Shown here: one piece after another, positions 11,082 to 27,225 of the stretch
Numbering within the stretch: position 1 is the stretch's first letter
Layout of the letters: each line of letters begins with the position of its first letter
NCBI GenBank assembly: GCA_014898415.1
Contig: RCTD01000016.1
Coordinates: 248,001 to 312,000 of the forward strand
DNA: 64,000 bases
Direction of reading: 5' to 3'
Source: Stromatinia cepivora
Lineage: Eukaryota; Ascomycota; Leotiomycetes; Helotiales; Sclerotiniaceae
The notes under the pieces: model-generated
Told to the model about the DNA's origin: nothing
Seen by the model: the letters and a program-made list of their open reading frames with translations, nothing else
Databases searched by the model: none
Translations under genes and position numbers: made by a program

Positions 11082-13862
11082 GAAATTGAGAATTGATTAG
11101 AAATATTCACAACGTCCGCAACGGACAAGCGGCTGTTTCAGGAAGCAAGAGAATAAAACATAGTGCTCTTTGAAGGAATAATCTTCTTGTTATGCACCAA
11201 CATGAATGGGAACTCTAATCTCAAGGCTTGGTTGGTATTGTCATCGTTGCGCTTAATGTATTAAGGTTACCTTTCTTGCTTTACTGGTATCAGACGAAAA
11301 GTCATATTTATTGTCGCTAGAGAAGTTTCGCTAGTACTGATTGAATCCGTAAAGGGGCACTTGTATATTCATGTCAACACTTAAATAGCTTTCCTTCGTG
11401 AACTTCGATTAGGCTGGTGTAATGTGTTGACCACTCTTGCTATGTCGATAATACAGCTATCAAAAGGGCAGTTAACACCGTCTAGTAATCAAGATCAATT
11501 CCATAGATATATAGTACGACAATACCTCTTTTCGATCTCGCGAGAAAGTTGGTAGAATAATCGAGGAACCCTTTTGTAAAGTGTTTGACAATGATTCAAC
11601 AAATCGCAGAGAATGAGGAAAGGAAGTGTGAAATTACATGCTGATGAGCTCGTTCTTTCAATTGGCTAAATGCACTTGGCTTTTTGTTGTTCTTCATGGT
11701 ATACTATATCCGTGGTCCAAACTGTAAGATTGTCAAGTGTTGTGGAAGTATCTCACGTTCATCATTACCATCATTTTCGATATCGGCTATGGTAAAACGA
11801 TGAATCTCGCACCCAGAGGCAAGAGACTATTCCAAGGAAAAAGAATTCAAGTCACAACGACTTGCTTTCTTGCCCTCCAAATTAGCCGAGTCTCCATACC
11901 AAAAACCATCTCCATCTCTCCTATCCCTATCCATGCCAAGAAGCACACCCTCTTCATCTTCCAGATAAAGTGGATCAGCGAAATATTCAGATTTTTTCAG
12001 CAAAATAAAAGCCGTCTAACAAGCAATTGCAAACTGGGCTAGAGTCCTTCCAGTAACGAATTATTTTGCTTTCATCCCATCTTCCTAGTTCCTATAACTC
12101 AGAAAGTATTTCTAAAATTTCAAGCCATAGAATAATAGTCTTATCCATAATATTGTCATCTAGCACAACAATAAGTCGGGTCCGAAATAATGAGGTCCCA
12201 TTCTGGGGTACTAGGCGTCTGTGATCCAGGAAAAGCCGATTAATGGCTCCAGTTATGGAGCAGCACGAGAAGCTTCTCTTACTAGATAGACTGAGTACTC
12301 ACTTATGCCTGTTCATCCATTCTCGAGGTCAAGTGCGGCGAGAGGGGAGGGGAGGGTATACAGCAACTTTTTACCCATAATCACATCAGAAATCGACAGT
12401 GACAAGATGTCTCATGATCAGAACAACAGTCTTTAAGCAATAATACATGCCTTTATTGTCCCCGCCTCAACCCCTTACCAGCGGTTCACATGTGCATTAT
12501 ATCATTCTCTGACTCAAGAACTTGAGCTAAGATTTGGTGCGGTCCAATTTGGTAAACTTCCAGTCATCGTTACGAACCAGACTGTGGTAGATCAACATGA
12601 ATGGTTCGTCGTTACCTTTTGTAGAGTATCTTGAGGAAAGAAGACAAGACTTTAAAAATGGACAAGATATATAGAGTATGAAAAAATTGCCTCCTCACTT
12701 TCAGTTTGGCACTATATTTTCAGTTTTAATATTGTTAAGATTCACTCACTTGAATACAAAGAAATGAGCACACGCATTGGAGCAAAGACTCGACCGTTAG
12801 CTTGATGAAGTCTCTTAACTCAGGTATTTAAGAACTCTAGATATCAAGAAATGAGTGTGAAAATCAACATGGTGGAAGCAAGAACGGAAATGGGAAATCT
12901 AAGTAATCGCAACCGCGATGATTTACCCATATTAAGGGAATGCATCCATGAGCTGGCACACACGTCATACTGAGCTTTTAACGTCATCACAAATCAAAGG
13001 GTTGTTGATTCTAGTCGTCCTATCGTGTTGTCAATGACCGGATTACTTGTTGTCCTTAAGCTTGCTGTACGCGAACTAATCAAATATCATTCAACTATTT
13101 TCTCAACAAATGTTGGTTATACAATTCACTCATCATATGCATTTCCTGCTCACTATTATAAGCCATAACCATACTCCTTTCCGCACGAATCCTGAATCTC
13201 ACTGTACATCTCGCCGCAAACTTTACACAGGAAGAAGTTATCACCCACCAACTAACTGATGATATCCAATTCTCTACAACCAACGAACCGAAACATTCTA
13301 TGCTATGTATATGCTGAATATATCTAAGGATCTTAGATATATTTAAGGACAGAGCTAAGTTTTTTAAATCCCATGCGGAGAGAAGTCTGTATTAACGCTG
13401 AATAGTCTCATTCACTCAACTCGCTAATCTATCATTCCATATCAATATCTATATTTATTAACCCGCCCCCTCCTCCCCGCCGGCCTAGTCACCAAACTAT
13501 ACAGAGCGCGATAGATACACACCCGAGGGGTCCCAAAACTGCATCCCCCTCTCTCGAACCCGGCCTTATTTCCCCCCACAAATCCGTAAGATCCTACTGG
13601 GCCATAAACCACGGGCTAGCGTTCTTATTTCTAATTCGTCCCAAACCAAAATAAGTCTAAAATTGACAATGCAGTGTCTTCGCTACCATCGATATAGAAA
13701 TAAGATTATATCCACCGTCACATCCCCTTCCAATTCCAACTATATCTCATCGTCAAATCAAATTTATCTTTCCATCCTCTCCTGCCCTACACCACCACAC
13801 CACTACACCACACCAACCGAATCTCCACCACAAAACTCTATATATCAACAATTTAAATCTAT

Positions 13863-13912
13863 TTCCCTCTTCCCTCTTCCCTCTTCCCTCTTCCCTCTTC
13901 CCTCTTCCCTCT
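13863..13912. repeat. (CCCTCTT)n short tandem repeat
   Basis: About seven copies of a 7-bp pyrimidine unit inside a longer CT-rich tract. Open frames reading through it on either strand are artefacts of the repeat. Confidence 0.85.
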
Positions 13913-14659
13913 CCCTCTCTCCCCTCTCCCTCCCTCCCTTCTCTCTTCAACTTATATCCCAATCCTCATCCCCATCCCACCAATCAACCAACCACCCACT
14001 AAACAAACCCCGACCCCTACAAATTCTTCTTCAATTCTATAAATTATTATTATGACTACTATTATTACCAACACCATCAAATGGGACTTGAATTAACAAT
14101 TAACCTCACGATGGATATAAGAATACTTACTATAAATGCCTTATTTCGTATAGTATCCGCAGAGAGTGATAAAGAACACTAAAAATCATATCTCATACCC
14201 ACGTAAAATTACCGCACCATTCATTGCTGAATACCATCACTCACGTTTTCATCAAGGGAATAGATAGTGTCATCACACATTTGCCCGAAACAAGAAAGAA
14301 ACATTACAATTCACGCACAGGTCACATCACATCACATCACATTCAAAATCATTATTAAATCAATATTCATAAGACATCAAGAAACTTTATATTAGGTATT
14401 AAGTTGAAGTTGGTTTGCCCTAGTGGCAGATTGCGAAAAGACAGTCTGGGTATAGGGGTATCAATACGCAGCAGAAATCGCAAGCGCAGGCAGACCAAAA
14501 CATAAAAAACGCATAAGAAAAAGAAAGATGAACAAAGTACTGCAAAATGAGAGTGGTATCAATCAATCTTGGGGGTATTTCAAGGAGATCCGTTTTCCCG
14601 ACGACAACAATAAGAAATCATTACGAAGATGCGATGCAACTTTAATGATGTGAGTTGCT

Positions 14660-16596
14660 TCATGCGGTAGCAGAAACTTGAGGAGTGGTGCTGGTTGGAG
14701 CAGCAACAACTGGCTCAGAAACGACTGGCTCGGTAGCAGCTGGGGCAGCTTCAGCCTCAATGGCAGTGGTCTCTTCATCAATCTTGTCCTCAGCCTTAGC
14801 TTCGACAGTTGGCTCAAGTGGCTTCTCAGCAGTTTTATCAGCCTTTGGAGATGACTTGGACTTGACGGTAGCACGGAGCTTGGCGAAAGGTGACTTTGGT
14901 TTCTCAGTCTCCTCATCACTAGTGGCAGCAGACTTGTCCTTCTTGCTTAACCATGGAAGGGAGCTCTTGCGCTTATCGGCCTTGGTGATTGGTGTCTCAG
15001 CAGCCTTAGGGGTCTCTCCATTGGTGACTGGGACCTCAGTGGTCTCAGCTGGGGCGGAAGCATCAACATTGGCGGTCAATGGCTCAGTAGTATCAACAGC
15101 TGGGATGACTGGAGCGTTCTCAGAAACTGGCTCCTCATCCTTTGCGGCAACTGGAGAAGCAGCTTCAGGTTCAGGCTTCTTGTTGGAGAATCTGGATTGA
15201 AGGGTACCAAAGATGCTGTTACGCTTGGTTGGAACTGGCTTCTCAATTGGAGCGGCGGCGGCAACTGGCTCTTCGACAGCTGGAGCGATGGCAGCTTCTT
15301 CAGTGGTGGCTGGAACCTCAGTGTCAACTGGTGCATCAACAACTGGAGCAGCAGAAGCTTCAGTAGCGACAACTGGTTCCTCGGTTGATGGAGAAGCAAC
15401 AACTTCATCCTTTGGTGCTTCAGTCTTCTCTTCTTTCTTTCCGAAACCTGGGATGGCACCGAAGATCGAAGTACGCTTGTCACCCTTGCGGGAAGCAGAA
15501 CGACTCTTGCGATCCTTCTTCTCAGCCTTAAGTTCGGCCTTCTCTTCCTTAGCCTCGGCTTTAGCTTCAGCATTCTCCTCTTTTTGCTCCTCCTTGGCCT
15601 CCTTTGCCTCGGCCTTTTCTTCCTTCTTCTCGGCCTTGGCTTCAGCCTTCTCCTCTTTCTTTTCCTCCTTTGCTTCCTTCTTTGGAGTGGCGGCACCAGA
15701 AAATGGCTTGGCCAAGGCAGCAATACTGGTCTTGTATGTCTCACTCTCCTTAACAGACTCGGAAATCTCCTTAGCCTCAGCAATCTTGGTCTTCAAGGTA
15801 GCAACCCAGTTATCACGTTCGGCGACGTTGGCAGCTTGGAAGGTGTGCTTGTGGCCGTGAATGGTGAAGAAGAAATCGACAGTACCATCTTCGGAGACAT
15901 CAGAAGCTTCGGACTATAAATTACGTATTAGCAGACTGTCATCCGGGATGGTTTATGATGAATGACTTACCAAGTTCAAGATACCAGCTGGGCTGGCCTT
16001 ATCAGTGGCCTTCTTGCTGAAGAACAAGAGACCATTACCAGTGTGGGAAGACCAAGCGGCATTGTGGTTGGCGACATCTGGCTTCTCACCACGGAGGTAG
16101 CTGGAAAGGTTCTTGTGCTCAACTGGCTCAGATCCGAACCAGAAGTGCTTCTTTTGGAAAATGAAGCTCCTGTAAAAATATCAGGTTAGTTATTGATTCA
16201 CTTAATGTCTTGATGAGGTTTCTGGCGATGTTAAAACTCAAAAGAGCAGAAAAACCCAATAAAAAATCAAAGCCGCATATTCGCAGGTGAGGATTCTATC
16301 ATATTTTGATGAGTGATAACTTACTTGAGTAAACCTGGACCCTTGTAACCCAAAACTCCCTCCTCAACAGGTGTAACCTCCTTAGCGACTGGTGCAGCAT
16401 CAGTGGTGGCCCCTGCAGTTGGTTCCTCAACAACAACAGCTGGTGTTTCGATGGCTGGCTCAGTTGCAGCAACTGGCTCCTCGATCTTTGGCTCTTCGAC
16501 TGGTTCAACAACTGGTGCTTCAATGCCGGTGGTGGTGGTCTCTGGAGCTGGGGCAGCTGCTTGCTCCTCGACGATAGGTTTTTGAACTTCAGACAT
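14660..16596 (-). CDS. PH-domain protein, Meu6 (meiotic expression up-regulated 6) type
   Basis: Predicted 574-residue protein from exons 16596–16325, 16169–15971 and 15913–14660. Residues 1–80 are a Glu/Pro/Ala/Val-rich disordered tail. A pleckstrin-homology-like domain follows at about 80–215: GYKGPGLLKSF, HFWFGSEPVEHKNLSSYL, GNGLLFFSKK, DGTVDFFFTIHGHKHTFQA and the C-terminal helix AERDNWVATLKTKI. PH domains typically bind phosphoinositides or membrane partners. Residues ~245–320 are a Lys/Glu/Ala-rich helical or coiled-coil segment, and the rest is acidic, low-complexity tail carrying three basic motifs, KRTSIFG, KRNSIFG and KRKSSLP, that look like repeated kinase or binding sites. It has no close neighbours, with ~6 kb of non-coding DNA on both sides. 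Domain call good; cell role unknown. Confidence 0.82.
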
Positions 16597-20826
<4,230 letters not shown>

Positions 20827-20962
20827 TATTTTTAATGTTGTTGTTGTTGTTGTTGTTGTTATAAATTGTAATGGTTCTAGTGTATTTCATTCATTTATCA
20901 ATTATTTACAATTCAATCTTTTGGTAAGGAACACCAAAAAATTGCTCGAGCTACATAGAATA

Positions 20963-21004
20963 AGTCAACCACCCTAGTTTCCGGCCACCCCTACTTTCCG
21001 GCCA
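20963..21004 (+). repeat. left terminal inverted repeat (perfect 42 bp)
   Basis: Exact reverse complement of 21737–21778. It carries two direct copies of TTTCCGGCCA, in TAGTTTCCGGCCACC and TACTTTCCGGCCACC, a likely transposase-binding pair. Confidence 0.95.
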
Positions 21005-21736
21005 CCATTTTACACCAAAAACCACGATTTTTATCTATGAATAACTTTTTAAATAATAAACATAATTGATTCAAATTTTGATTATAAACTCTTTATATAA
21101 ATATTGAATCATTTTTAAAATTTTATAATTTTAGGTTTTTTTTTGATAGAAATATTAAAGATTGAATTTTTGATTTTTGATTTGTATATGATTTACATAC
21201 AAATTAAAAAAATATCAAAATCTTGAATAATTTTTCAACAAAAATAATTAAAAATAAACTATTAATTTTTTTGAAATCTTTAAATCATATTTTATAAAAT
21301 GAATTGAATTATTATATATAATAATCTATAGATAATCTTTTATTGATATTTATATTTTATTTTATACAAAATTTTATATAGATAATTTTTCAATTAGTAA
21401 TAAAACATTATTTATAAATGAAGATTTTTCGAAATTAGATTTATTTTATATAATATAATTTCAGGATTTTATTAAAATTTATAATTTATTTTTAATTATT
21501 TTTGTTGAAAAATTATTCAAGATTTTGATGTTTTTTTAATTTGTATATAAATCATATACAAATCAAAATTCGAAAATTCAATCTTTAATATCTTGACGAA
21601 AAAAATTGCGAAAAATCTGGAATTTATAGAATTGATTTGAATTTAGATAATAAACTTTTAATCAAAATTTCATTTAATTATATTCATAAATAAGAAAATT
21701 AAAAATGCAAAAAATGATGATTTTTGGTATGAATGA

Positions 21737-21778
21737 TGGCCGGAAAGTAGGGGTGGCCGGAAACTAGGGTGGTTGACT
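21737..21778 (-). repeat. right terminal inverted repeat (perfect 42 bp)
   Basis: Mirror copy of the left terminus, ending GGTTGACT next to the TA duplication. Just inside it the two arms begin to diverge (CC versus TC). Confidence 0.95.
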
Positions 21779-22443
21779 TATGATGGAAATAAGGATTTTA
21801 GGATGTGTGGTTGAATTTTGTGGAAATGCTGATGAGCTATATGAGTCGTTTGAAATATATTCTAGCAAGCGGTCGTTTTAGTTGCATCATTTTTCAATAT
21901 TTCTGAGGCGTTTGAGAGCATATTGTTGCAGCGTACCAAATCATCACAGAAAGTTCTGATTCCCAGAGAGCAATTCTGAGCGGATGAAACATCTCCGTGC
22001 CAGTCGGTCCCAGAATTATCAGCTATGTGATTGTGTAGTCATATTGTCATTCAGCTGTAGCATTAAGACGGCAGCTTTAGATGGGGGGAAATGAAGGGCC
22101 TGGCTGGTGTGAGGCTACGCGAACTCTGCCCAATGCCATGAGGTTCGCCTCACTCCTTTTGGTATGATGCAGTAATACCGGTACAGTACTGTCTAATCCT
22201 ACAGTCGGATGGGTTTCATACCCATCTCGGTGGCAGCAGATTCATCATAGTATATGCGGGTGAAAACGTACCGAGGATTCCACGTATGTATATCTTGCTT
22301 GAAGCCTTTCTCTTAATGTTCTGTATTATCATTATTAAATAGCTTTACAATCTATGACCATCTTACCCCTCCATCTGTACCTTCGATATTATCCTGTGCC
22401 TCGCTCCTAACTTTCACATTGTGGCCTACTACATCAGAGATCA

Positions 22444-24638
22444 TGGTATGAACATTGTGAATGTTTAAATTTCAGATTTCGATTAACAATTCTAGGCCGT
22501 GGAAATTAATAAACCTTCAACTTTAAGAGACCCTTCTCTATCAAATATAGATGTAGATATGGATATAGTTATAGTTACGACGCAACAAATGGACTGGGCC
22601 AAAATATTCAGCATTGATTTATTCCAACATGCTCGACTTCTCCAGTTCCGGTACCAAATTCCTCAACAGTCAGGAATGGCCTCATTCACATTGAAACGCA
22701 TCGCGAGTGATTTCAGGAACTATTTGGAGTCTACGCGGCCCAAAAGCCAGAGTCGACCAGTAGTGATAATTGCTCAAAGTCATGGTGGACTCGTTGTTAA
22801 AATGGTAAAGTCGCATGATCCTTTCAAGACCAACTTCAGCTCTCTGATGAAAAGCAATAGGCATTAGGATCAAAATCTCATTCGGCAACATCTACAACAT
22901 CCACGATCGATAGTGTCATTTCAGGAATTATCTTCTTTACTAGTCCATATTGGGATACTCATTATGGTGATATTTACTCTAGGGACATTCAATTACAGGC
23001 TACGAAGGAGGACGGCAAGGAGCTAGAACAAGCTCAATTCGATTTTCTTACCTTGGTCAATACACGTTTGCTCGATGTACACTTCTTTTATGAAAATATG
23101 GAGTCTTACAACATGGTAAGTAATTTTTTGAGAGTTCCTAATCAAACTCTCACCAATATCTTCGCTTGTAGGGAGAGGATAAATCGTCTAGCCCAATTAC
23201 TGCCTTTCCAGTTACGGATCCCCTTGGAGAGCTTGGAAAGTCTAACGCATTAGAAATCTTGGTCGGAGTGACGAGAAAATTCATACGCAGAGCATCATAT
23301 ATGGGCAAGGCAAGGGAAGACCGCCAGAGGGAATTACCTCCGCCTCCATCCATGTCAGGGTTTCGAGCGCATGGTGATTACTTGGGGAAATCGCCTCCCG
23401 TAACAAAATCTATCTCAACCGAAAGTCAACATTTTCTACAACTTTTAGCCTCCTCATTTGATGATACAAACCAAATAGTATTCGGTGATTGTGTCGGAAA
23501 AATCACAGACACTTTTTCGTGGCTTCTCGGTGACCTCAAATTCACTGCATGGCTTCACAATCCTCTATCGTCTCTCCTTTGGATCCATGGTGGCCCAGGA
23601 ACTGGGAAGACTTATGCTACGAGATTCCTAATATACCAATTAACTCTCATACAAGAGTTACAGAACAAGAGGGACATCATTAATAACAAAACTATTGGCG
23701 AGTCAAAGCCCAAGGCAAATTTATTAGCATATTTCTTTTGTAATCGATTATTTCGACAACCTTCAGCCATCAACATCATCCAATGCTTACTATGCCAGCT
23801 TCTAAAACAACGTCCTGATCTTATCGACGATCTTAAAGTGCGTTTTGATCTATCTAATATCTCCCACCCAGACACCAAACTAGCTACATGGTGGAAAGTT
23901 TTCGAAGGGGCTCTCCAATATATGGATAGTACCTTCGTGTTAATCGATGGACTTGATGAAGGTGATGAGTCTATCGAGGGATTAATAAACCTACTTATGC
24001 CATATATTCATCCTCAGGGCAAGAAATCCGTAATCTCGCTCTCATCCAATAGAGAGAGTATGGATATTCGAAACAGTGAATCTACAAGTAACAATATCGT
24101 TGATTTAACAGTACTCACTTTGCCGTTCTCTTTGTTCTATTTCAAAATCTTCCTATAAGTCAAGGTTGACCACTGACTATTTGAATTCCAGGTGCAGAAA
24201 AAAAGAAACGTGGATGAAGCTGCATGCAGAAAACTACTCACCACCTTTCATTGTTACTCCATACGGAAACTCATTCCACGTGAGAATGAAAAGTCGACTT
24301 GGGCTAAAGCTGTGATTACCGAGGAGGCTTTATCACCGGAAGATATAAGAGCACAGCTGCAGAAACTCGATCAATCATCACAAAAATCAGAGGATAAATT
24401 TGGAGATCTCTTTCCAAATCAGAAACTCCAAATTCGTCGTCTTATAGATAGACTTTCTGAAGAAGAAGTGGACCCACAATTTTGTTGGTCACTAGTACAG
24501 CTCGATAGACGAGAAGATTCTAAGAACGGGATTAGGGAAACAGTACTACTAATCGTTCTCGTTAAGAGAACAGTAAAGCATGATATTGATGCAGTGGCAG
24601 TCTATCATATCATCGAAAAAACAAACAAGATAGATTAG
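22444..24638 (+). CDS. NACHT/P-loop NTPase with degenerate SesB-like esterase N-domain (fungal NLR-like)
   Basis: Predicted 650-residue protein from exons 22444–22446 (start Met only), 22496–22804, 22861–23115, 23172–24110 and 24192–24638, all GT…AG and in frame. The N-terminal ~190 residues resemble the alpha/beta-hydrolase domain of fungal NLRs: DIVIV, RLLQFRYQ and a nucleophile-elbow-like AQSHGGLVVKM (about 94–104), then FFTSPYWDT. The usual oxyanion HG after DIV is replaced by TTQQMDW, so catalysis is doubtful. A NACHT-type ATPase follows: Walker A GGPGTGKT (about 329–336), a cysteine-containing CNRLFRQP strand, and Walker B FVLIDGLDEGDE (about 443–454). The last ~150 residues are charged and helical, with no ankyrin, WD40 or TPR repeats. 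Such proteins can act in heterokaryon incompatibility or immunity-like sensing. The first mini-exon is the least certain part. Confidence 0.78.
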
Positions 24639-27225
24639 CTGAATTGATGACACTATTAATGAAATCGTAAAGCTAGCAATCTGACTTAAGTTCATAAAGT
24701 TCTATCAGGATATATATATACCTTCAGTTTCCATTAGCCAACAAATATCTAGATTGATAAGCTACTTCAAGCTTTATTATTCATTTTCTTATCTAAGTTT
24801 CTCTTACTTTGTTTACATTTCACCTGTTTTAAGATGTTTGGCTTGGATTGGATCAGCGCGGGTCGAATTTGAGAAAGTTTTGGGAAATAGTTTTTTTTTT
24901 AGAAAAAAAAAATGTTTTTAAAAGTTTATTCAAGTAGATAATATTTTTGTATTGATTATTATTAGTAGTTATTGTTATTATTTCTTATTATTATTTATTG
25001 TATTTTTCAATATATACTCAAATTGACAATGATAGTAAATTCAACTTGTACATGAGTCCGATGTTGATGAAGTTATTATTTCATTGCATTTCCAAGGGTC
25101 TCAGCTATACAAGTAAGGGTTGTCTTTTGTTAGTAACTGATACTGATGAGGTCTGTGTTAATAGTTGATATTATAAATCTCACAAGTAAGGCTTAACATT
25201 TACTATTAACCTATATTCATGAGATCTGGTTTGAAAGATTTGTAAAAGTTAGTATTCTTGTCAACTCAGTTGATATATATTGGACGTACTTTTGAAAGTC
25301 TACATCAGTCAGGGTTGTTGAAGGTATGTTGATGAGATTGTTTTCATTGCTGTTTGCTATCTATTCACTCATTCACAGCTTCTAATTTGAAATTTGTATA
25401 CTGTGTGAATCATATCTCTCTTTATCAATTCACCTTGAATTTGTAAATCATGTCATGGTTCAAGAAATCAATAATGAGGATGATTATGCTTTTGGGTATC
25501 TACTGTAGGAATCAACAACAGTATTCACCTTGCACTTCCATCTGTTAAGGTGGATGGTATGAGTCCATCCTCCATTATAACTGGAAAAATGGTCTGATTT
25601 ATATAATATTATTCCCTAGGTTAGGGAAAATGTAGCTATGTATATGATGATGCATATGTAGAAAGCATTAAATCGCGCAAATAACATGATTACAAAAAGA
25701 TTAAAAACTGGTTGCTATAAGTTTATGTCCCATTATAGCTAAAAAGGTTTGTTTAAACTTGTTGAGTATTCAGGAATATGATGAGGGAAATATCTGCAAT
25801 GACAATGATCTTCTCAGATATTGGATGACTGACATCAAAATACCTATTTTCTTCCAGTTGTTGGATTGCTTTGCCTGATACTGGATTGTATACTTTGAGG
25901 GATTGACATCAAAATATAGTGGATATCTTTGAGACTATAGGCTTTGTTCGGCCATTGAATAGTTTTAGGAGATTTCACCAAATCCTTTTTTATTCTCTTG
26001 TCCAACATTATTGGTGAATTATTATATGATGAACAAAACATTTCTGAATATTATCTGCTTCTGCTTCATCCTTTGAAAATAGGATGATTGAAATTACTCT
26101 CTCCTGATATGTTAATAACCGAGGATCCAAACAAGAAAATTTTCACACTCAATGACATTCACTGTAAAATACCTCAACCTCGCCCCTTTATTTCCTAGTG
26201 GTTCATAGCCTTGATTTCCCTCCCTGGATGACCCAGGAGGTCCGGGTGTCTGAGAGCCTGATATCTGGTGGCTCTCCTCAATCTTAAATCTTATCCAACT
26301 CTACCTCTCTTCAACCTTCCATCCATCCTCCTCTTCTAGCCTCCACCTTCCATCCTCAACCTTTCAACATCCACCTTGAACCTTCATACCCCTTACACGC
26401 TACAACTTCTTGATCTTTAGAAGTGTGGTTAGCTATCACTTCTGCGCTCTCTCGCGTTTGCTAGCTATCTTTCTTGATATTTACAAGAAATACGTCCCAT
26501 CAATACGCGTTTCACCTTTAATTTTTAGAAAGCCCTATTAGCTTCCTTAGCTTTCTTTCTTTCTTTTCCGCAAGCCTGGAACTCGACTCTACCTTCTTTG
26601 AGTCACATAGATTTCAAATCGTCTTCTCCACAAGTGAAAGTCTTGCTTCTTGAGAAGCAACTTACTACAAACTACATACAAATTTGTAAGTATCCTCGAG
26701 ATATACCTTCTCCTGGAAGCCTCTTTTTGTTGTCCTCCTCCTCAAGCACCACCCTATCTTCAAACCCCTGATCTAGAGCCTATTTAAAATTCCTTTCTCA
26801 AGCCACTCTCAATTTCATCATCACTACCCCGCACTTCACCTTTAAGTCAATTTTCAAAAGTCAAAGTTTAATTCTAATAACCTTCACAAGCTGTGTTCAA
26901 CAAAGCACATTCCATTTATATGCATAGCTTCGACTACTATCACTACACTTGCTTGATATTTTAAACATTTTCTATTAATCAGCTTCCGAGCTCTTTGCAT
27001 TGCATAGATTGAAACTTGAATACTTGTAAGTCATCATGAGAGTTTGCTTGTTCTTCAGCTTGATCCCCCTCTCACATGCTCTTACTTACCTCATTCACAT
27101 TGGCCTTTTCACAAGATTGATCATGTGTTATAATCCGACTTATTATTACTTTCTGTCTACTTTTACCTTGTCAAGTACATTCATTGTATTCTAACATTCT
27201 ATAGTATTTTAAGATATCATTCATC
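24639..27225. other. intergenic, AT-rich, with long leader of the 809-residue gene
   Basis: No gene supported. Left part is AT-rich with A/T homopolymers near 24890–24912. The 13-bp TGACATCAAAATA occurs twice, around 25828 and 25904. From about 26170 the strand becomes pyrimidine-rich and looks like a long 5' leader; it has donor-like ACTTGTAAGT near 27026, so leader introns are possible. A near-perfect hairpin TTGCTTCTtgAGAAGCAA lies near 26643–26660. Confidence 0.4.

Larger units (their letters stand above)
8727..14659. other. 5.9 kb gene-poor stretch
   Basis: No conventional gene is supported. Contents: a GGAT/GGTT-type short repeat at about 9677–9707, a TATATA run near 9457, a possible short ORF at 10938–11081, pyrimidine-rich DNA from about 13440 with a 7-bp repeat, and a CATCA-type repeat near 14320–14342. 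The left part serves as the 3' region of the permease and the right part as the 3' side of the PH-domain gene. An unannotated non-coding transcript is possible but cannot be seen from sequence. Confidence 0.5.
20963..21778. mobile_element. foldback MITE with Fot1/pogo-like terminal inverted repeats
   Basis: An 816 bp element flanked by TA dinucleotides (20961–20962 and 21779–21780), the target duplication of Tc1/mariner-superfamily elements. Each end begins AGTCAACCACCC; the first and last 42 bp are exact reverse complements, and each holds two copies of TTTCCGGCCA. Complementarity continues inward: 21130–21275 pairs with 21475–21615 at high identity, and the zone between is weaker but recognisable, so almost the whole element can fold into one hairpin. 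The interior is extremely AT-rich and has no open frame, so it is non-autonomous and would need a transposase from elsewhere. The AGTCAA… terminus resembles fungal Fot1/pogo elements from general knowledge; no library was searched. Confidence 0.9.

Noticed and set aside
13095..13283. 62-codon minus-strand frame ending in SEQEMHMMSELYNQHLLRK
   Set aside because: Looks mildly protein-like but has no neighbouring exons, no splice sites and no recognisable family.
14685..15860. Long plus-strand open frames over the PH-domain gene
   Set aside because: They are antisense shadows of the low-complexity, Glu/Lys/Ala-rich coding sequence on the minus strand.
21025..21720. RIP mutation as the cause of the AT-rich transposon interior
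   Set aside because: The 42 bp GC-rich ends are perfectly preserved and the arms remain complementary, which RIP would not spare. A naturally AT-rich foldback body fits better.
22205..22230. GATGGGT/ACCCATC hairpin resembling a tRNA arm
   Set aside because: Only one stem; no cloverleaf, B box or terminator pattern nearby. Probably an ordinary short palindrome upstream of the NLR-like gene.
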